The notes under the pieces were generated by a model. The model was not told the origin of the DNA. It made no database searches and saw only the letters and a list, made by a program, of their open reading frames with translations. A stretch of 64,000 nt of DNA from an uncultured beta proteobacterium (GTDB lineage: Bacteria; Pseudomonadota; Gammaproteobacteria; Burkholderiales; SG8-41), in contig CAISYC010000005.1 in NCBI GenBank assembly GCA_903889565.1, forward strand, positions 142,921 to 206,920, in the 5' to 3' direction. A program made the position numbers and the translations under genes. Position 1 is the first letter of the stretch, and each line of letters begins with the position of its first letter. This document shows, piece after piece, positions 1-10,495 of the stretch.

Positions 1-587
1 TCGACCGCGACCGCGGCCAGCAGCAGCCCCATGATACGTATGGCGATATTCACGCCAGTGGTGCCCAGCCAGCGGCTGACCGGTGCGGCCACGCGCAGCG
101 CCAGCCACGTCACCAGCGCCACCAGCAGGCAGCACAACACGATCAACGCCGTGTGCAGCAGCGAAACCTGCGCGGTGGCGTAGATAATGGTGGTGGAAAT
201 CGCGCCGGGACCCGACAGCAGCGGAATCGCCATCGGCACCACCGCGATGCTGTCCTTGTCGGCCGCCTCCGCCGCTTCTTCGCGGGTCTGCTTCTCGCCG
301 CTCGGCGCGGCATGCATCATCGAGATCGCCATCAGCAGAATCAGAATCGCGCCGCCGACCTTGAATGACGCAATCGAAATGCCGAAGAAGGCGAGCAGAT
401 GCTGTCCGGCAACCGCCGAGAGGACGAGCACGATGCCGACCGCGAGACTGGCCACGCGCGCGATGCGTTTGCGCTCGGCATCGCTTTCACCCGCGGTCAT
501 GCTGACAAACAGCGGCACCGTGCCCAGCGGGTTGACGATCACCAGCAGCGCGAGAAAAAACTTGGTGTATTCGGCCCAGTCGTGCAT
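1..587 (-). CDS. marC: MarC family (NAAT) integral membrane protein, C-terminus cut by window edge
   Basis: Own reverse-strand translation: MHDWAEYTKFFLALLVIVNPLGTVPLFVSMTAGESDAERKRIARVASLAVGIVLVLSAVAGQHLLAFFGISIASFKVGGAILILLMAISMMHA...; typical MarC N-terminus ('VNPLGTVPLF', 'F.V.GGILLLLMAI'). Not in the ORF track because there is no stop inside the window. Confidence 0.85.
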   Translation of the reverse strand, partial: MHDWAEYTKFFLALLVIVNPLGTVPLFVSMTAGESDAERKRIARVASLAVGIVLVLSAVAGQHLLAFFGISIASFKVGGAILILLMAISMMHAAPSGEKQTREEAAEAADKDSIAVVPMAIPLLSGPGAISTTIIYATAQVSLLHTALIVLCCLLVALVTWLALRVAAPVSRWLGTTGVNIAIRIMGLLLAAVAV

Positions 588-642
588 GCATCACCCGTTG
601 CCAATGTACGGCGAGCTTAGTGTATTTTTACGACCGCCGCGT

Positions 643-1413
643 TTAATTCGCACTGATCACGCCGCGGCGATTCTTCTCCTCTTCCTGAATCGCCGTCAGC
701 ATTTTGGCGTCGGGGTCGCGCCAGCGCGCGCCGGCGGCGCGCGCCATGTAGGCGACGCCGCGCGCGAATTCAGGCAGCGCAAGATTGTCGCGGCCGCCGC
801 GCGGCGGCATCGCCCGCAAGCCCAGCCACGCCTGCGCAGTAACGGCGGGCTGGCCGCCCTCGAGCCGCGGCTGCCACGCCAGCCGGTCGCCGAAGCGCGG
901 CGCATTGGCAACGCCGCGCGCATGGCAGGCCGCGCACGCCTCGCGATAGACCTGCGCGCCGCCGCGGTCTTTGCCGGCCGCCTGTGCGCCGGGTCCGCAA
1001 TCGCGCGCATTGATGCCGGCGCGCCGCAGGCGTTCTTCAAGCGCGATTGACGCCAAGAGCGCCGCATCCGGATCGGGCCAGAGAGCACCTGCCGCGCGTG
1101 CCATGAATGCGGCGGCGCGCGAAAATTCCTCGAGCGACAAATCGTCGCGCCCGGCGCGCGGCGGCATCGCGCGCACGCCGACCCAGGCATGCGCGGTCAC
1201 CACCGCCTGGCCCTCGGCAATCAGCGGCCGCCACGCTTTCGCGTTGCCGAATTCAGGCGCATGGGCGATGCCGGCGGCGTGACAGGCGGCGCAGATTTCG
1301 GCGTAGACCTGTTCGCCGGTGCGCGCTGGCTGTGCCGGCGCAGGCGCGACAACCGAACCCCACAGCAGGATGCCGACGGAGCACAACCGCAAAGCCTGTC
1401 GCCGCGCCGTCAT
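643..1413 (-). CDS. Exported diheme cytochrome c (cytochrome c5-like repeats)
   Basis: Signal peptide and two CxxCH motifs (CAACHAAGIAHAPEFG..., CAACHARGVANAPRFG...) with repeated 'MPPRAGRDDLS/MPPRGGRDNLA' segments. Confidence 0.85.
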   Translation of the reverse strand: MTARRQALRLCSVGILLWGSVVAPAPAQPARTGEQVYAEICAACHAAGIAHAPEFGNAKAWRPLIAEGQAVVTAHAWVGVRAMPPRAGRDDLSLEEFSRAAAFMARAAGALWPDPDAALLASIALEERLRRAGINARDCGPGAQAAGKDRGGAQVYREACAACHARGVANAPRFGDRLAWQPRLEGGQPAVTAQAWLGLRAMPPRGGRDNLALPEFARGVAYMARAAGARWRDPDAKMLTAIQEEEKNRRGVISAN

Positions 1414-1579
1414 TGCGCGCTCCTCCAGCGTTTTTCTGATTGACTGGCAGTCATTTAACCAGATTCGCTGCGGCTTGTGCGCCGGGCCCGGGCTTGAAAA
1501 GCCGCGTCGCTTTGACCCACGTCAAGATGCGGCGCACGGCGGTTGCTAGCCTAGTCAAACCCTGTTCCGGACCGCTGCG

Positions 1580-2593
1580 ATGCCGTCGAATCGATTGCCA
1601 GATCTGGTCTGCCCGGCGGGCAGCCTGCCCGCATTGAAAAGCGCCGTTGATAACGGCGCCGACGCGGTCTATCTCGGCTTCAAGAACAACACCAACGCGC
1701 GCAATTTTGCCGGGCTCAACTTCGATGAGAAAGCGCTGGTCGATGGCATCCGCTACGCGCATGACCGAAAAAAAGGCGTGCTGCTGGCGATCAACACCTT
1801 TCCGCAGGCCGGACGCACCGCCGACTGGCAACGCGCGGTCGATGCCGCCGCCGATCTCGGCGTTGACGCGGTGATCATGGCCGATCTCGGTCTGCTCGAT
1901 TACGCCAACCGCCGCCATCCGGGTCTTCGTTTGCATCTCTCGGTGCAGGGTTCGGCGACCAATTTCGCGGCGGTCAATCTCGCGCACCAGGAATTCGGCA
2001 TCCGCCGCGCGGTATTGCCGCGCGTGCTGACGCTCGGCCAGGTCGAGCATGTGATCCAGAACACGCCGGTGGAAATCGAAGTCTTCGGCTACGGCAGCCT
2101 GTGCGTGATGAACGAGGGCCGCTGCTGGCTGTCTTCGTACGCCTGCGGCGAATCGCCGAACACCGTCGGCGCCTGCTCGCCGGCGAAATTCGTCGAATGG
2201 AAAAAGAAACCCGGCGTGATGGAAACGCGTTTGAACGGCATTTTGATCGACAGCCGCGGCGACACCGAATCGGCCGGCTACCCGACGCTGTGCAAGGGCC
2301 GCTACGAGGTCAACGGCAATACCTATTACGCGATCGAGGAGCCGACCAGCCTCAACGTGCTGTCGATCCTGCCGGATATCGTCAACATCGGCGTGCGCGC
2401 GATCAAGGTCGAGGGCCGCCAGCGCAGTCCGACCTATGTCGCACAGGTCACGCGCACCCTGCGCGCCGCGCTCGACAGCCTCGCCGCCGGCGCCGAGCGC
2501 TATGAGGTGCGGCAGGAATGGCAATCGCAACTGACGCGCCTCTCGGAAGGCAATCAGGCCACCCTCGGCGCCTACAGCCGGCCATGGCGCTGA
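1580..2593 (+). CDS. ubiU: U32-family protein UbiU, O2-independent ubiquinone hydroxylation
   Basis: [27 protein letters not shown]..., conserved Cys positions ([14 protein letters not shown]...GACSP), followed by UbiV and SCP2-like UbiT genes. Confidence 0.9.
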   Translation: MPSNRLPDLVCPAGSLPALKSAVDNGADAVYLGFKNNTNARNFAGLNFDEKALVDGIRYAHDRKKGVLLAINTFPQAGRTADWQRAVDAAADLGVDAVIMADLGLLDYANRRHPGLRLHLSVQGSATNFAAVNLAHQEFGIRRAVLPRVLTLGQVEHVIQNTPVEIEVFGYGSLCVMNEGRCWLSSYACGESPNTVGACSPAKFVEWKKKPGVMETRLNGILIDSRGDTESAGYPTLCKGRYEVNGNTYYAIEEPTSLNVLSILPDIVNIGVRAIKVEGRQRSPTYVAQVTRTLRAALDSLAAGAERYEVRQEWQSQLTRLSEGNQATLGAYSRPWR

Positions 2594-2603
2594 ACGGGCA
2601 CCC

Positions 2604-3539
2604 ATGAAAATCGCGCTCGGACCGCTGCTGTTCTTCTGGCCCAAGGCCGAGGTCACTGCGTTTTACGCAGGGATCGCGCGCAATCCCGCGCTCGATATCG
2701 TCTACCTCGGCGAAGTCGTGTGCGCTCGACGACGCGAAATGCGCGTCAATGACTGGCTCGAAATCGGCAGCACGCTCGCCGCCGCCGGCAAGGAGGTCGT
2801 GCTGTCCACGCGCGCGCTGATCGAATCGCCGGCCGATCTGCGCGAACTGCATCATGTGATTGACGGCGCCGCCGGCATACCCGGCTGCCTGATCGAAGCC
2901 AACGATCTCGGCGCGGTCAATCTGGTCAAGCGCTCGCGGCCGTTCGTCGCCGGGCCGCATCTGAACATCTATAACGAGGCCACGCTCGCCTTCTTTCACA
3001 GTCTGGGCGCGGTGCGCTGGGTGCCGCCGCTCGAAGCCGACGCCGGATTGATCGGCACGCTGCACGCCGCGCGCCCCGCCGGCATGCAGACCGAAGTGTT
3101 CGCGCACGGCCGCCTGCCGCTGGCGTTTTCGGCGCGCTGCTTTACCGCGCGGCATTACAACCTCACCAAGGACGACTGCCGGTTCAAGTGCATCGAGCAC
3201 CGCGACGGTCTCACGCTGAACACGCGCGAACAGCAGCCCTTTCTCGCTATCAACGGCATTCAGACGATGTCGGCGCAGTCCTGCAATCTCCTTGAACATG
3301 TCGCGGAGATCGAGGCGCTGAACATCGACATCATTCGTTTGAGTCCGCAGGCCCAATACATGGAAGAAATCATCGCCGCCTACGATGCTGCGCGCCGCGG
3401 CCGGTCGCATCAGGGATCACGCGACGCCTGGGACGCCAACGGCTTCGTCGATGGCTACTGGCGCGGCAAACCCGGCATCGTCGCCTGCGATGTGCCGGCA
3501 CTCGCGCCGATGCCGGCGCAACGCGCCGCCGCCGGCTGA
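2604..3539 (+). CDS. ubiV: U32-family protein UbiV
   Basis: [46 protein letters not shown]..., directly downstream of ubiU. Confidence 0.9.
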   Translation: MKIALGPLLFFWPKAEVTAFYAGIARNPALDIVYLGEVVCARRREMRVNDWLEIGSTLAAAGKEVVLSTRALIESPADLRELHHVIDGAAGIPGCLIEANDLGAVNLVKRSRPFVAGPHLNIYNEATLAFFHSLGAVRWVPPLEADAGLIGTLHAARPAGMQTEVFAHGRLPLAFSARCFTARHYNLTKDDCRFKCIEHRDGLTLNTREQQPFLAINGIQTMSAQSCNLLEHVAEIEALNIDIIRLSPQAQYMEEIIAAYDAARRGRSHQGSRDAWDANGFVDGYWRGKPGIVACDVPALAPMPAQRAAAG

Positions 3540-3548
3540 AAGGCGCCG

Positions 3549-3974
3549 ATGATTCCGCGTTTTCAATTACCGGCTTTTTTCGCGCGCGCAGGCCGCTTGT
3601 TTCCGCAATGGCCGCATGCCGCGGGGCTCGCGTTAGCGCTGAATGCCGCCATCGCGGCGCGGCTGCTGCCGGCCGACAGCCTCGCACTGCTCGAAGGCCG
3701 CTCATTTCTGGTGGTGGTGAACGACGCCGGCACCCGCGCCGCTTTCACCTACGGCGGCGGCAGCTTCCGCCCCTTGCTGAATTTCCGCAGCGAGCCCGAT
3801 TTGACCTTCCGCGCGAACCTGTCGGCCTTCCTGCGCCTGCTTGCGCGCGAAGAAGATCCCGACACCCTGTTCTTCAATCGCGAACTGTCGATCGAGGGCG
3901 ACACCGAACTCGGTCTGGTGGTCAAAAACATGCTCGAAGCGATCGAGCTGCCGAAACTGCCGAAGTTCTCCTGA
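3549..3974 (+). CDS. ubiT: SCP2 sterol-binding-domain lipid carrier UbiT
   Basis: SCP2-like pattern (TYGGGSFRPLLNFRSEPDLTFRANLSAFLRLLAREEDPDTLFFNRELSIEGDTELGLVVKNMLEAIE), same operon as ubiU/ubiV. Confidence 0.88.
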   Translation: MIPRFQLPAFFARAGRLFPQWPHAAGLALALNAAIAARLLPADSLALLEGRSFLVVVNDAGTRAAFTYGGGSFRPLLNFRSEPDLTFRANLSAFLRLLAREEDPDTLFFNRELSIEGDTELGLVVKNMLEAIELPKLPKFS

Positions 3975-4071
3975 AGTTCCGGCGGTGTCTTGTTTCGGCG
4001 CAATCCGGCCACATATATAACAACGCACAGTTGCGCCGGCACAGCCGTGCGCGGGGCGGAGACCATAAGCG

Positions 4072-5007
4072 ATGAAATACAAGGACTATTACGAGGTTCT
4101 CGGCGTCGAGAGAACCGCCAGCGCCGAGGATATCAAGAAGGCGTACCGCAAACTCGCGCATAAATTTCATCCCGACGTTTCGAAAGAGAAAAACGCCAAG
4201 GAAAAATTCCAGGAACTCGGCGAAGCCTACGAAACCCTGAAAAGCCCGGAAAAGCGCGCGGCCTACGACCAGCTCGGCAGCGGTTTCAAGCCGGGCCAGG
4301 ATTTCCGCCCGCCGCCCGATTGGGAGCAGCAATTCGGCGGCGGCGGGCAGTCCTTCGACGAGGCCGATCTCGCCGATCTGTTTGCGGGTCTGTCGGGTCG
4401 CCGCCCCGGCGGACGCTTTCCGATGCCCGGTCAGGACTTCGAGGTGGCCGCGCCCATCACGCTCGAACAGGCGGCGCACGGCACCGAGATCGAACTCAAT
4501 CTCAGCGTGACCGAACATGACGCTGCGGGCGTGCCGCGCCGGGTGCCGCATGCGCTGCGCGTGCGCGTGCCCAAAGGCGCCAGCGACGGTCAGCGCCTGC
4601 GTATTCCGGGCAAGGGCGGCAAGGGTTTTGACGGCGGTCGCGACGGCGACCTCTATCTGAATATTTCGCTCAAGCCGCACCGCCTGTTCCGCGCCGACGG
4701 CCACGACCTTTATGTCGATCTGCCGCTGGCGCCGTGGGAAGCGGTGCTCGGCGCGAGTGTCGAAGTGCCGACCCTCGAGGGTGCGGTGCGCCTGAAGGTG
4801 CCGGCGGGCACCAAAGCCGGACAAAAACTCCGCCTGTCAAAACGCGGCCTGCCGAAACGCGACGGCGAGGGCGATCTCTATGCCGTCGTGCAAATCGCAG
4901 TGCCGGCGGCACCGACGGCGCGGGAGCGCGAACTGTTCGAACAACTGGCCAAAGCGTCGCAGTTCGACCCGCGCGCGCACTTCGGCGGCAGCAAGGAGAC
5001 CGCGTGA
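4072..5007 (+). CDS. cbpA: DnaJ-class chaperone CbpA
   Basis: J-domain with HPD ([26 protein letters not shown]) and C-terminal DnaJ domain without zinc finger. Confidence 0.93.
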   Translation: MKYKDYYEVLGVERTASAEDIKKAYRKLAHKFHPDVSKEKNAKEKFQELGEAYETLKSPEKRAAYDQLGSGFKPGQDFRPPPDWEQQFGGGGQSFDEADLADLFAGLSGRRPGGRFPMPGQDFEVAAPITLEQAAHGTEIELNLSVTEHDAAGVPRRVPHALRVRVPKGASDGQRLRIPGKGGKGFDGGRDGDLYLNISLKPHRLFRADGHDLYVDLPLAPWEAVLGASVEVPTLEGAVRLKVPAGTKAGQKLRLSKRGLPKRDGEGDLYAVVQIAVPAAPTARERELFEQLAKASQFDPRAHFGGSKETA

Positions 5008-5309
5008 TGAAAATCGAAATCACCGAAGCGCTGTGGCTGGACGCCCAGCAACCGCTTACACTGGCCGAATTGACCGAACGCTCGGGGCTGCCGCAGGACC
5101 TGCTGCGGCAGTTGATCGAACTCGACGCGCTGCCGGCAACTTTTGATGCCGTCTGTTTGGAAGCGGCGCGCACCGCGCGACGTTTGCATCGGGATCTCGA
5201 ACTCGATGCCGGTGCGCTGGCGGTGGTGCTGCAGCTGCTCTCCCGCGTGCACGCGCTCGAAGACGAATTGCGCGCGCTGCAGGCGCAACTGCCGCGGCAT
5301 CTGTTTTAG
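5007..5309 (+). CDS. cbpM: CbpM-like chaperone modulatory protein
   Basis: Start ATG overlaps the cbpA stop (TGATG); [42 protein letters not shown]...; 100 aa, MerR-like helix pattern, directly after cbpA. The ORF track start (4734) is too long. Confidence 0.8.
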   Translation: MKIEITEALWLDAQQPLTLAELTERSGLPQDLLRQLIELDALPATFDAVCLEAARTARRLHRDLELDAGALAVVLQLLSRVHALEDELRALQAQLPRHLF

Positions 5310-5312
5310 CGT

Positions 5313-5753
5313 ATGGAATCGCTGCATGTCGTCTGCCCGCATTGCCTCAGCACCAACCGCGTGCTGCGCGCGCGCCTCGAATCGGCGCCGCGCTGCGGCA
5401 GTTGCAAGGAAGCACTGCTGCCGACCTACCCGATCGAACTAACCACCGCGGGCTTCGATCGCCATGTCGCGTCCGACGATCTGCCCTTGATCGTCGATTT
5501 CTGGGCAGCGTGGTGCGCGCCCTGCCGCATGATGGCGCCGGCCTTCACGCAAGCGGCGGCCCAACTCAAATTGAAAGCGCGCCTGGCCAAGCTCGACACC
5601 GAGGCTGAACCAGACATTGCCGGGCGTTACGGCATCCGCAGCATTCCGACCCTGATTGCCTTCAGCAACGGTCGCGAAATCGCGCGCCAGTCAGGCGCGC
5701 TTGACCTCGCCAGTCTGCTCAGCTGGATCAGTACGCACGTGAGCGATCTGTAA
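5313..5753 (+). CDS. trxC: Thioredoxin 2
   Basis: N-terminal zinc-type cysteines (VVCPHCLSTNRV...CGSCKEAL) and thioredoxin active site WCAPC. Confidence 0.93.
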   Translation: MESLHVVCPHCLSTNRVLRARLESAPRCGSCKEALLPTYPIELTTAGFDRHVASDDLPLIVDFWAAWCAPCRMMAPAFTQAAAQLKLKARLAKLDTEAEPDIAGRYGIRSIPTLIAFSNGREIARQSGALDLASLLSWISTHVSDL

Positions 5754-5820
5754 GCTGCGTGGTACCGTGCGGTGCGCCGCACAATAGACAGCCGGCGCGC
5801 GCTCAAGCAAACTCGGGAGC

Positions 5821-7023
5821 ATGACCTCCCCCACGGCAAACGCGCCACGGACGCATGAATTTCCGTTGAGCGTGCGCTTGCTGCTCAATATCGCCCACGG
5901 CATCGATCACATGTTCCTGCTGATCTTCGCCACCGCGGTGACCTCGATCGCGTTTGAATTCGGTTATCACAACTGGGCCGACCTGATGCCGTACAGCGTC
6001 AGCGCCTTCATGCTGTTCGGTGTCGGCGCGCTGCCGGCGGGCCGTCTCGGCGACCTGTGGGGCCGGCGCAACATGATGATGGTGTTTTTCATCGGCATCG
6101 GCGCCGCCGCCGTACTGGTCGCGCTGACGCAGAATGCATGGCAGCTTGCCGCCGGCCTTGCGCTGCTCGGCGCCTTCGCCTCGATCTATCATCCGGTCGG
6201 CATTCCGATGCTGGTGCAGAACGTGCACAACCCGGGCGAGGTGATCGGCTTCAACGGGCTCGCAGGCAATCTCGGCATCGCGGTGGCCGCGGTGGCCACC
6301 GGTCTGCTGGTGAAATGGCTGGGCTGGCGCGCCGCCTTCGCGCTGCCCGGGCTGCTTGCCATCGTCTGCGGCATCGTCTTCGCCGTGAAGTGCCCGCGCG
6401 AAACGGTGGCGCCGGCCAAACGCGGCGGCAAGGCGCGCGTCACGCTGACCCCGGCGATGCTGGCACGCGCCTTTCTGGTCATGACCACGGTGGCGGTGGC
6501 CAGCAGCATCCTCTTCAACTTCACCACCAACGGCAATTCGCAACTGCTGTCAGCAGCGTTTGCTGGCGTGATCGAGGACCCGGCGCTGCTGGGCGCGATG
6601 CTGGCGCTGATCTATACCGTCGCCTCGTTCGCGCAGATCGTGGTCGGCCGTCTGATTGATCGCGTGCCATTCAAGCCGCTGCAGCTGTGGTTGTCGATTG
6701 CGCAGATTCCGTTCCTCATCATCGCCGCGCATGTGCAGGCCTGGGGCCTGTTCGCGGCACTGCTCGGCGTGATGATCCTCGTCTTCGGCTCGATTCCCTT
6801 CACCGACGCGATGATCGTGCGCTATGTCGATGACCGCCTGCGCTCGCGCGTCGCCGGCATGCGCCTGACGGTGGCCTTCGGCATCAGCTCGCTGGCGGTG
6901 TGGGCGCTCGGACCGCTCGTGAAGGGCATCGGATTCCCGGCGCTGCTGTGGAGCATGGCCGGCATCGCCGCGCTGAAAGCGGTGATTGTGCTGTGGCTGC
7001 CGGACGAGCCGGCGCAAAGCTAA
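5821..7023 (+). CDS. MFS transporter
   Basis: About 12 hydrophobic segments and MFS loop motif 'GRLGDLWGRRNMM'. Confidence 0.88.
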   Translation: MTSPTANAPRTHEFPLSVRLLLNIAHGIDHMFLLIFATAVTSIAFEFGYHNWADLMPYSVSAFMLFGVGALPAGRLGDLWGRRNMMMVFFIGIGAAAVLVALTQNAWQLAAGLALLGAFASIYHPVGIPMLVQNVHNPGEVIGFNGLAGNLGIAVAAVATGLLVKWLGWRAAFALPGLLAIVCGIVFAVKCPRETVAPAKRGGKARVTLTPAMLARAFLVMTTVAVASSILFNFTTNGNSQLLSAAFAGVIEDPALLGAMLALIYTVASFAQIVVGRLIDRVPFKPLQLWLSIAQIPFLIIAAHVQAWGLFAALLGVMILVFGSIPFTDAMIVRYVDDRLRSRVAGMRLTVAFGISSLAVWALGPLVKGIGFPALLWSMAGIAALKAVIVLWLPDEPAQS

Positions 7024-7024
7024 C

Positions 7025-7636
7025 CTAGTCGGCGCGTTCGGCGAGTTGCAGCACCGGCGGCACCGCAGCCACCGCTTTCGTTCCCGTGCGGCCGGCGGCG
7101 CGCCGCGCCAATACGCGACGGCGCCAGATGTATTGCGTGATGCAATAACCGATCGCACCGGCGATGGCAGCCAATAGCGGCACCCCCAGCAGCAAGGGCG
7201 CGCCATGCGTCAGCAAACCGCCCATCAACCATGCGGTAGTCGAAGTTTCCGGCACTGCGGGGGCGGCAGCGCGCAAGCCGGCCGCGCGCAACAACATCGC
7301 GCCCAACTCGTAGGCGCCGATATAAATCGGGCCGATGGTCAGGGGGTTGCTGATAAAAGTGGTCATTGCCGCGGCGAGCGGGCTCGCGCGCAACAGAAAG
7401 GCGGCAAACACCGCCAGCGGAATCTGGCCCAGCGGGATCAGCACTGCGGCGACGGCACCGATCGCCACCCCGCGCGCGACGCGCCGGCGGTCGAGGCGCC
7501 ACGCCTGCGGCTCGCTTGCACGGGGCCCCAGCCAGCGCATCCAGCGGCTGCTGCGGAGACTCTCGGCACTCGGTGCATAGCGGCGAAACACGGCACTTCC
7601 TTCGAAAATATCAGAGCGCGCCCGGAACAAAACCAC
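7025..7636 (-). CDS. DUF2062 domain-containing membrane protein (start uncertain)
   Basis: RRVARGVAIGAVAAVLIPLGQIPLAVFAAFLLRASPLAAAMTTFISNPLTIGPIYIGAYELG; typical DUF2062 'NP.T..P.Y...Y..G'. Confidence 0.75.
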   Translation of the reverse strand: MVLFRARSDIFEGSAVFRRYAPSAESLRSSRWMRWLGPRASEPQAWRLDRRRVARGVAIGAVAAVLIPLGQIPLAVFAAFLLRASPLAAAMTTFISNPLTIGPIYIGAYELGAMLLRAAGLRAAAPAVPETSTTAWLMGGLLTHGAPLLLGVPLLAAIAGAIGYCITQYIWRRRVLARRAAGRTGTKAVAAVPPVLQLAERAD

Positions 7637-7759
7637 CCTTCGGCGGATTCACGAGGCACCACAGTTATAACGGAACAATGTGACAGAACTTCAGGCGCCA
7701 CCGGTAAAAACGCGCCCCGTCTCTTAACATGACTGCGCCGCCGCAGGTAAGTTCCGGCA

Positions 7760-7800
7760 GTGACGCAAAAAGCGAACGGCCGGCGTCACCGCCGGCCCTG
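7760..7800 (-). terminator. Rho-independent terminator for the flavoprotein gene at 7818-9149
   Basis: ggccggcg-tcac-cgccggcc stem at 7778-7797; on the minus strand it is followed by a T-rich run (GTTCGCTTTTTGCG). Confidence 0.6.
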
Positions 7801-7817
7801 GGCCCGCTGCGGCCGCG

Positions 7818-9149
7818 TCAGCCGGCGGCGAAATCGTCGAACATGTAGCCGACCCACTTCAGATCCGACTCCCACAACTCGGGGCGCCGGTCGTTGTCGT
7901 CGATCTGGGTCTGGCGCAGCACGCCGTTTTCATCAAGCTTGTAGTCGAACTGCACCGAGATCGCCTCGCGCGGGCTGTTGTTGACCAGCATGTAGCAGAG
8001 GTTGTCGATCATCACGTGTTTGGGATCCTGCCCGCGTGCCTGCGCCGCGATGTAGGTGGCCACCGCGCGCGCCTCGCGGTTGGCAACGTGACCGCTCTTC
8101 GGATAGTGGCCGAAGAACGGCGACACCGCGCCGACCGAATCGCCGATGACAAACACCTGGGGATCGTCGGCAGCGTTGTAGAGCAGCGGATTGACCGCCG
8201 CCCAGCCGGTCGGCTTGCCTTCGGGCGTCTTGCCGATGAGTCCGGCCTTCCAGACGAGATCGGCGGCCTGATGCGGCGCCATCAACAAGGCATCGTCGAA
8301 CTTGAAGTCGCCGGCCGCGGTTTTCACCACCTTGTTGAAGGGATCGACCTCCTTGATCGTGGCGTTGGGCACGTGGGTGATGATGTCCGCATAGAGTTCG
8401 CTGAACGCTAGCTTGTAGCCGCCGGTGATCGGCGCGATGTTCGGTTTCGGATCGAGGATGACGATTTTCGCCGGCACCTTCTTTTGCTTGAACAACCACG
8501 CCATCAGGCAGGCGCGCTCGTACGGCGACGGCGGGCAGCGATGCGGCGGCGGCGGAAGGGTCATCACAAAAGTGCCGCCCTTGAAATTGTGGATTTTCTG
8601 TTTGACCAGCGCGTGCTCGGCGCTCGGGATATAGGCGACCGGATAATTGGTGCGCGTGTAGTCGATGGCCTTCCGGTCGTTGCCGAACCACGCCTCGAAG
8701 CCGTAACGGATGCCGGCCGAGACGATCAGCCAGTCGTAATCGAGATAACCCTGGGCGGTGTGCACGCGCTTCTTCGCGCGGTCGATTTCGGCGATCTCGG
8801 TCTGCACAAAGGTGTAGCCGTGACGCTTGGCGGGCGCCATGTAGGACTTGATCAGAAAATTGGTATCGACGACGTCGATCAGCCATTTGTTGCTCAATGG
8901 ACAGGACCAGAACACCGGGTTGCGCTCGAGCAGGATCACTTCAAGATCGGGCGCCTGCTCGCGGATGTGGCGCGCCGCAGTCAGGCCGCCCCAGCCGCCG
9001 CCGGCGATGACGACTCGGCGCTTGCCCGAACGCGCGATCAACTCCGACGCCGGGGTCATGATCAGCGGCTGCGCCGGCAGCCGCGCCGATGCGCCCAGCG
9101 CCGCCGCTGCGGCGCCGGCCTTGAGAATTTCACGGCGGGTAATTTTCAT
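7818..9149 (-). CDS. Tat-exported FAD-dependent oxidoreductase of the flavocytochrome c sulfide dehydrogenase / sulfide:quinone reductase type
   Basis: Tat signal MKITRREILKAGAAAAALGASA; FAD-binding GGGWGGLTAARHIREQAPDLEVILLERNPVFWSCPLSN; C-terminal FCSD-like domain. Confidence 0.8.
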   Translation of the reverse strand: MKITRREILKAGAAAAALGASARLPAQPLIMTPASELIARSGKRRVVIAGGGWGGLTAARHIREQAPDLEVILLERNPVFWSCPLSNKWLIDVVDTNFLIKSYMAPAKRHGYTFVQTEIAEIDRAKKRVHTAQGYLDYDWLIVSAGIRYGFEAWFGNDRKAIDYTRTNYPVAYIPSAEHALVKQKIHNFKGGTFVMTLPPPPHRCPPSPYERACLMAWLFKQKKVPAKIVILDPKPNIAPITGGYKLAFSELYADIITHVPNATIKEVDPFNKVVKTAAGDFKFDDALLMAPHQAADLVWKAGLIGKTPEGKPTGWAAVNPLLYNAADDPQVFVIGDSVGAVSPFFGHYPKSGHVANREARAVATYIAAQARGQDPKHVMIDNLCYMLVNNSPREAISVQFDYKLDENGVLRQTQIDDNDRRPELWESDLKWVGYMFDDFAAG

Positions 9150-9474
9150 GCTCGCTCCAATACAGGTGACAGCCCGCGCCGCAAGCGAAACTTCCGCGCG
9201 ACCGCCGGCAATGAGGCTGTGAATGAATAATGAGTTGACTGCGCAAACGGGACTTGCCCGTCATCGACCGTTTTTCCGCACGACACGCGCGCGGCGGAGC
9301 GTTACTGCGCGGAAGGCGGATGCATGCGCGGTCGCGCAAACGCACCGCCGCGGAGGGAAACGAATTTCGTGATCTGCATCAACATCGCGCTATTATATCA
9401 AGACAAGATCGATCGACATGACCGGCGGCGATACACGCGTCACCCCGGCATTGATTCGGCAATCAGGGGGAGCA

Positions 9475-10449
9475 ATGAATACCCGGCAACAGTTGCGGCG
9501 CGCCATTTTGCTCGCCGCATGCAGCGCGACCGGCATCGCCTGCGCGCAAAATTATCCAACACAACCGGTGCGCATGCTGGTCGGTTACGCCGCCGGCGGC
9601 GGTGCCGATGGCATCATCCGCGCGATCGCGCCTGAACTGTCCGAGGCGCTCGGCCAACCCGTCATTATCGACAACCGGCCCGGCGGCGGCACCGTGATCG
9701 CAACTCAGGCGGTCGCCAACAGCAAGGCCGACGGCTACACGATGTATGTGATGGACCACGCTTTCATCGTCAATCCGGTGCTCGTCGGCAAGCTGCCCTA
9801 CGACAGTCTGCGCGATTTCACCGCGGTAGGCGGCATTTCATCGTCCTCCACCACCCTCGCTGTCGTGCATCCGTCGCTGCCGGTCAAATCGGTGAAGGAC
9901 CTCGTCGCATTGGCGCGCGCCAATCCCGGCAAGCTCAACTTCGCCTCCGGCGGCAGCGGCACGGTGCCGCACATCATGGGCGAGTTGTTCAATGCAGTGA
10001 CGAAAATCAAAATCACGCACATCCCGTACAAAAGCACCGGACTCGCCATCTATGCCGTGACCAGCGGGGAAACCATGGTCGGCTGGGGCGGCATCTTCGC
10101 CGCCAAGGGTCTCGTTGACACCAACAAGCTGCGGGCGCTGGCGATTGCCGCCGCCGCGCGCAGCGATGTCATGCCGCAGGTGCCGACCTTCGTCGAGGCC
10201 GGCTGGCCGCAGATCGATGCCACCAGCCACCGCGGCATCCTCGCGCCGGCCGGCACGCCGCGCGAGGTTGTCCTGCGCATGAACGCGGCGATCAACAAGG
10301 TGCTGCTGATGCCGGCGGTGCGCGCGCGCATGACCGATGTCGGTTATGTCGTCACCGGCGGATCGCCCGAGGATTTCGGCCGCGTCATCAAGACCGAAAT
10401 GGAAAAATGGTCGAAGGTTCTGCACGACGCCAATATCAAGGCCGAATAA
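9475..10449 (+). CDS. Bug/TctC-type tripartite tricarboxylate transporter solute-binding protein
   Basis: Signal peptide ending ACAQ, then NYPTQPVRMLVGYAAGGGADGIIRAIAPELSEALGQPVIIDNRPGGG. Confidence 0.92.
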   Translation: MNTRQQLRRAILLAACSATGIACAQNYPTQPVRMLVGYAAGGGADGIIRAIAPELSEALGQPVIIDNRPGGGTVIATQAVANSKADGYTMYVMDHAFIVNPVLVGKLPYDSLRDFTAVGGISSSSTTLAVVHPSLPVKSVKDLVALARANPGKLNFASGGSGTVPHIMGELFNAVTKIKITHIPYKSTGLAIYAVTSGETMVGWGGIFAAKGLVDTNKLRALAIAAAARSDVMPQVPTFVEAGWPQIDATSHRGILAPAGTPREVVLRMNAAINKVLLMPAVRARMTDVGYVVTGGSPEDFGRVIKTEMEKWSKVLHDANIKAE

Positions 10450-10495
10450 CCGGCCCGGCACACCATCCTTTGCAAATCTTTCAATGGAGAATCGA

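Noticed and set aside
187-1050. 287-aa plus-strand ORF
   Set aside because: Runs antisense to marC and the diheme cytochrome gene; composition is typical of GC-rich shadow ORFs.
1451-2656. 401-aa minus-strand ORF
   Set aside because: Antisense shadow of ubiU.
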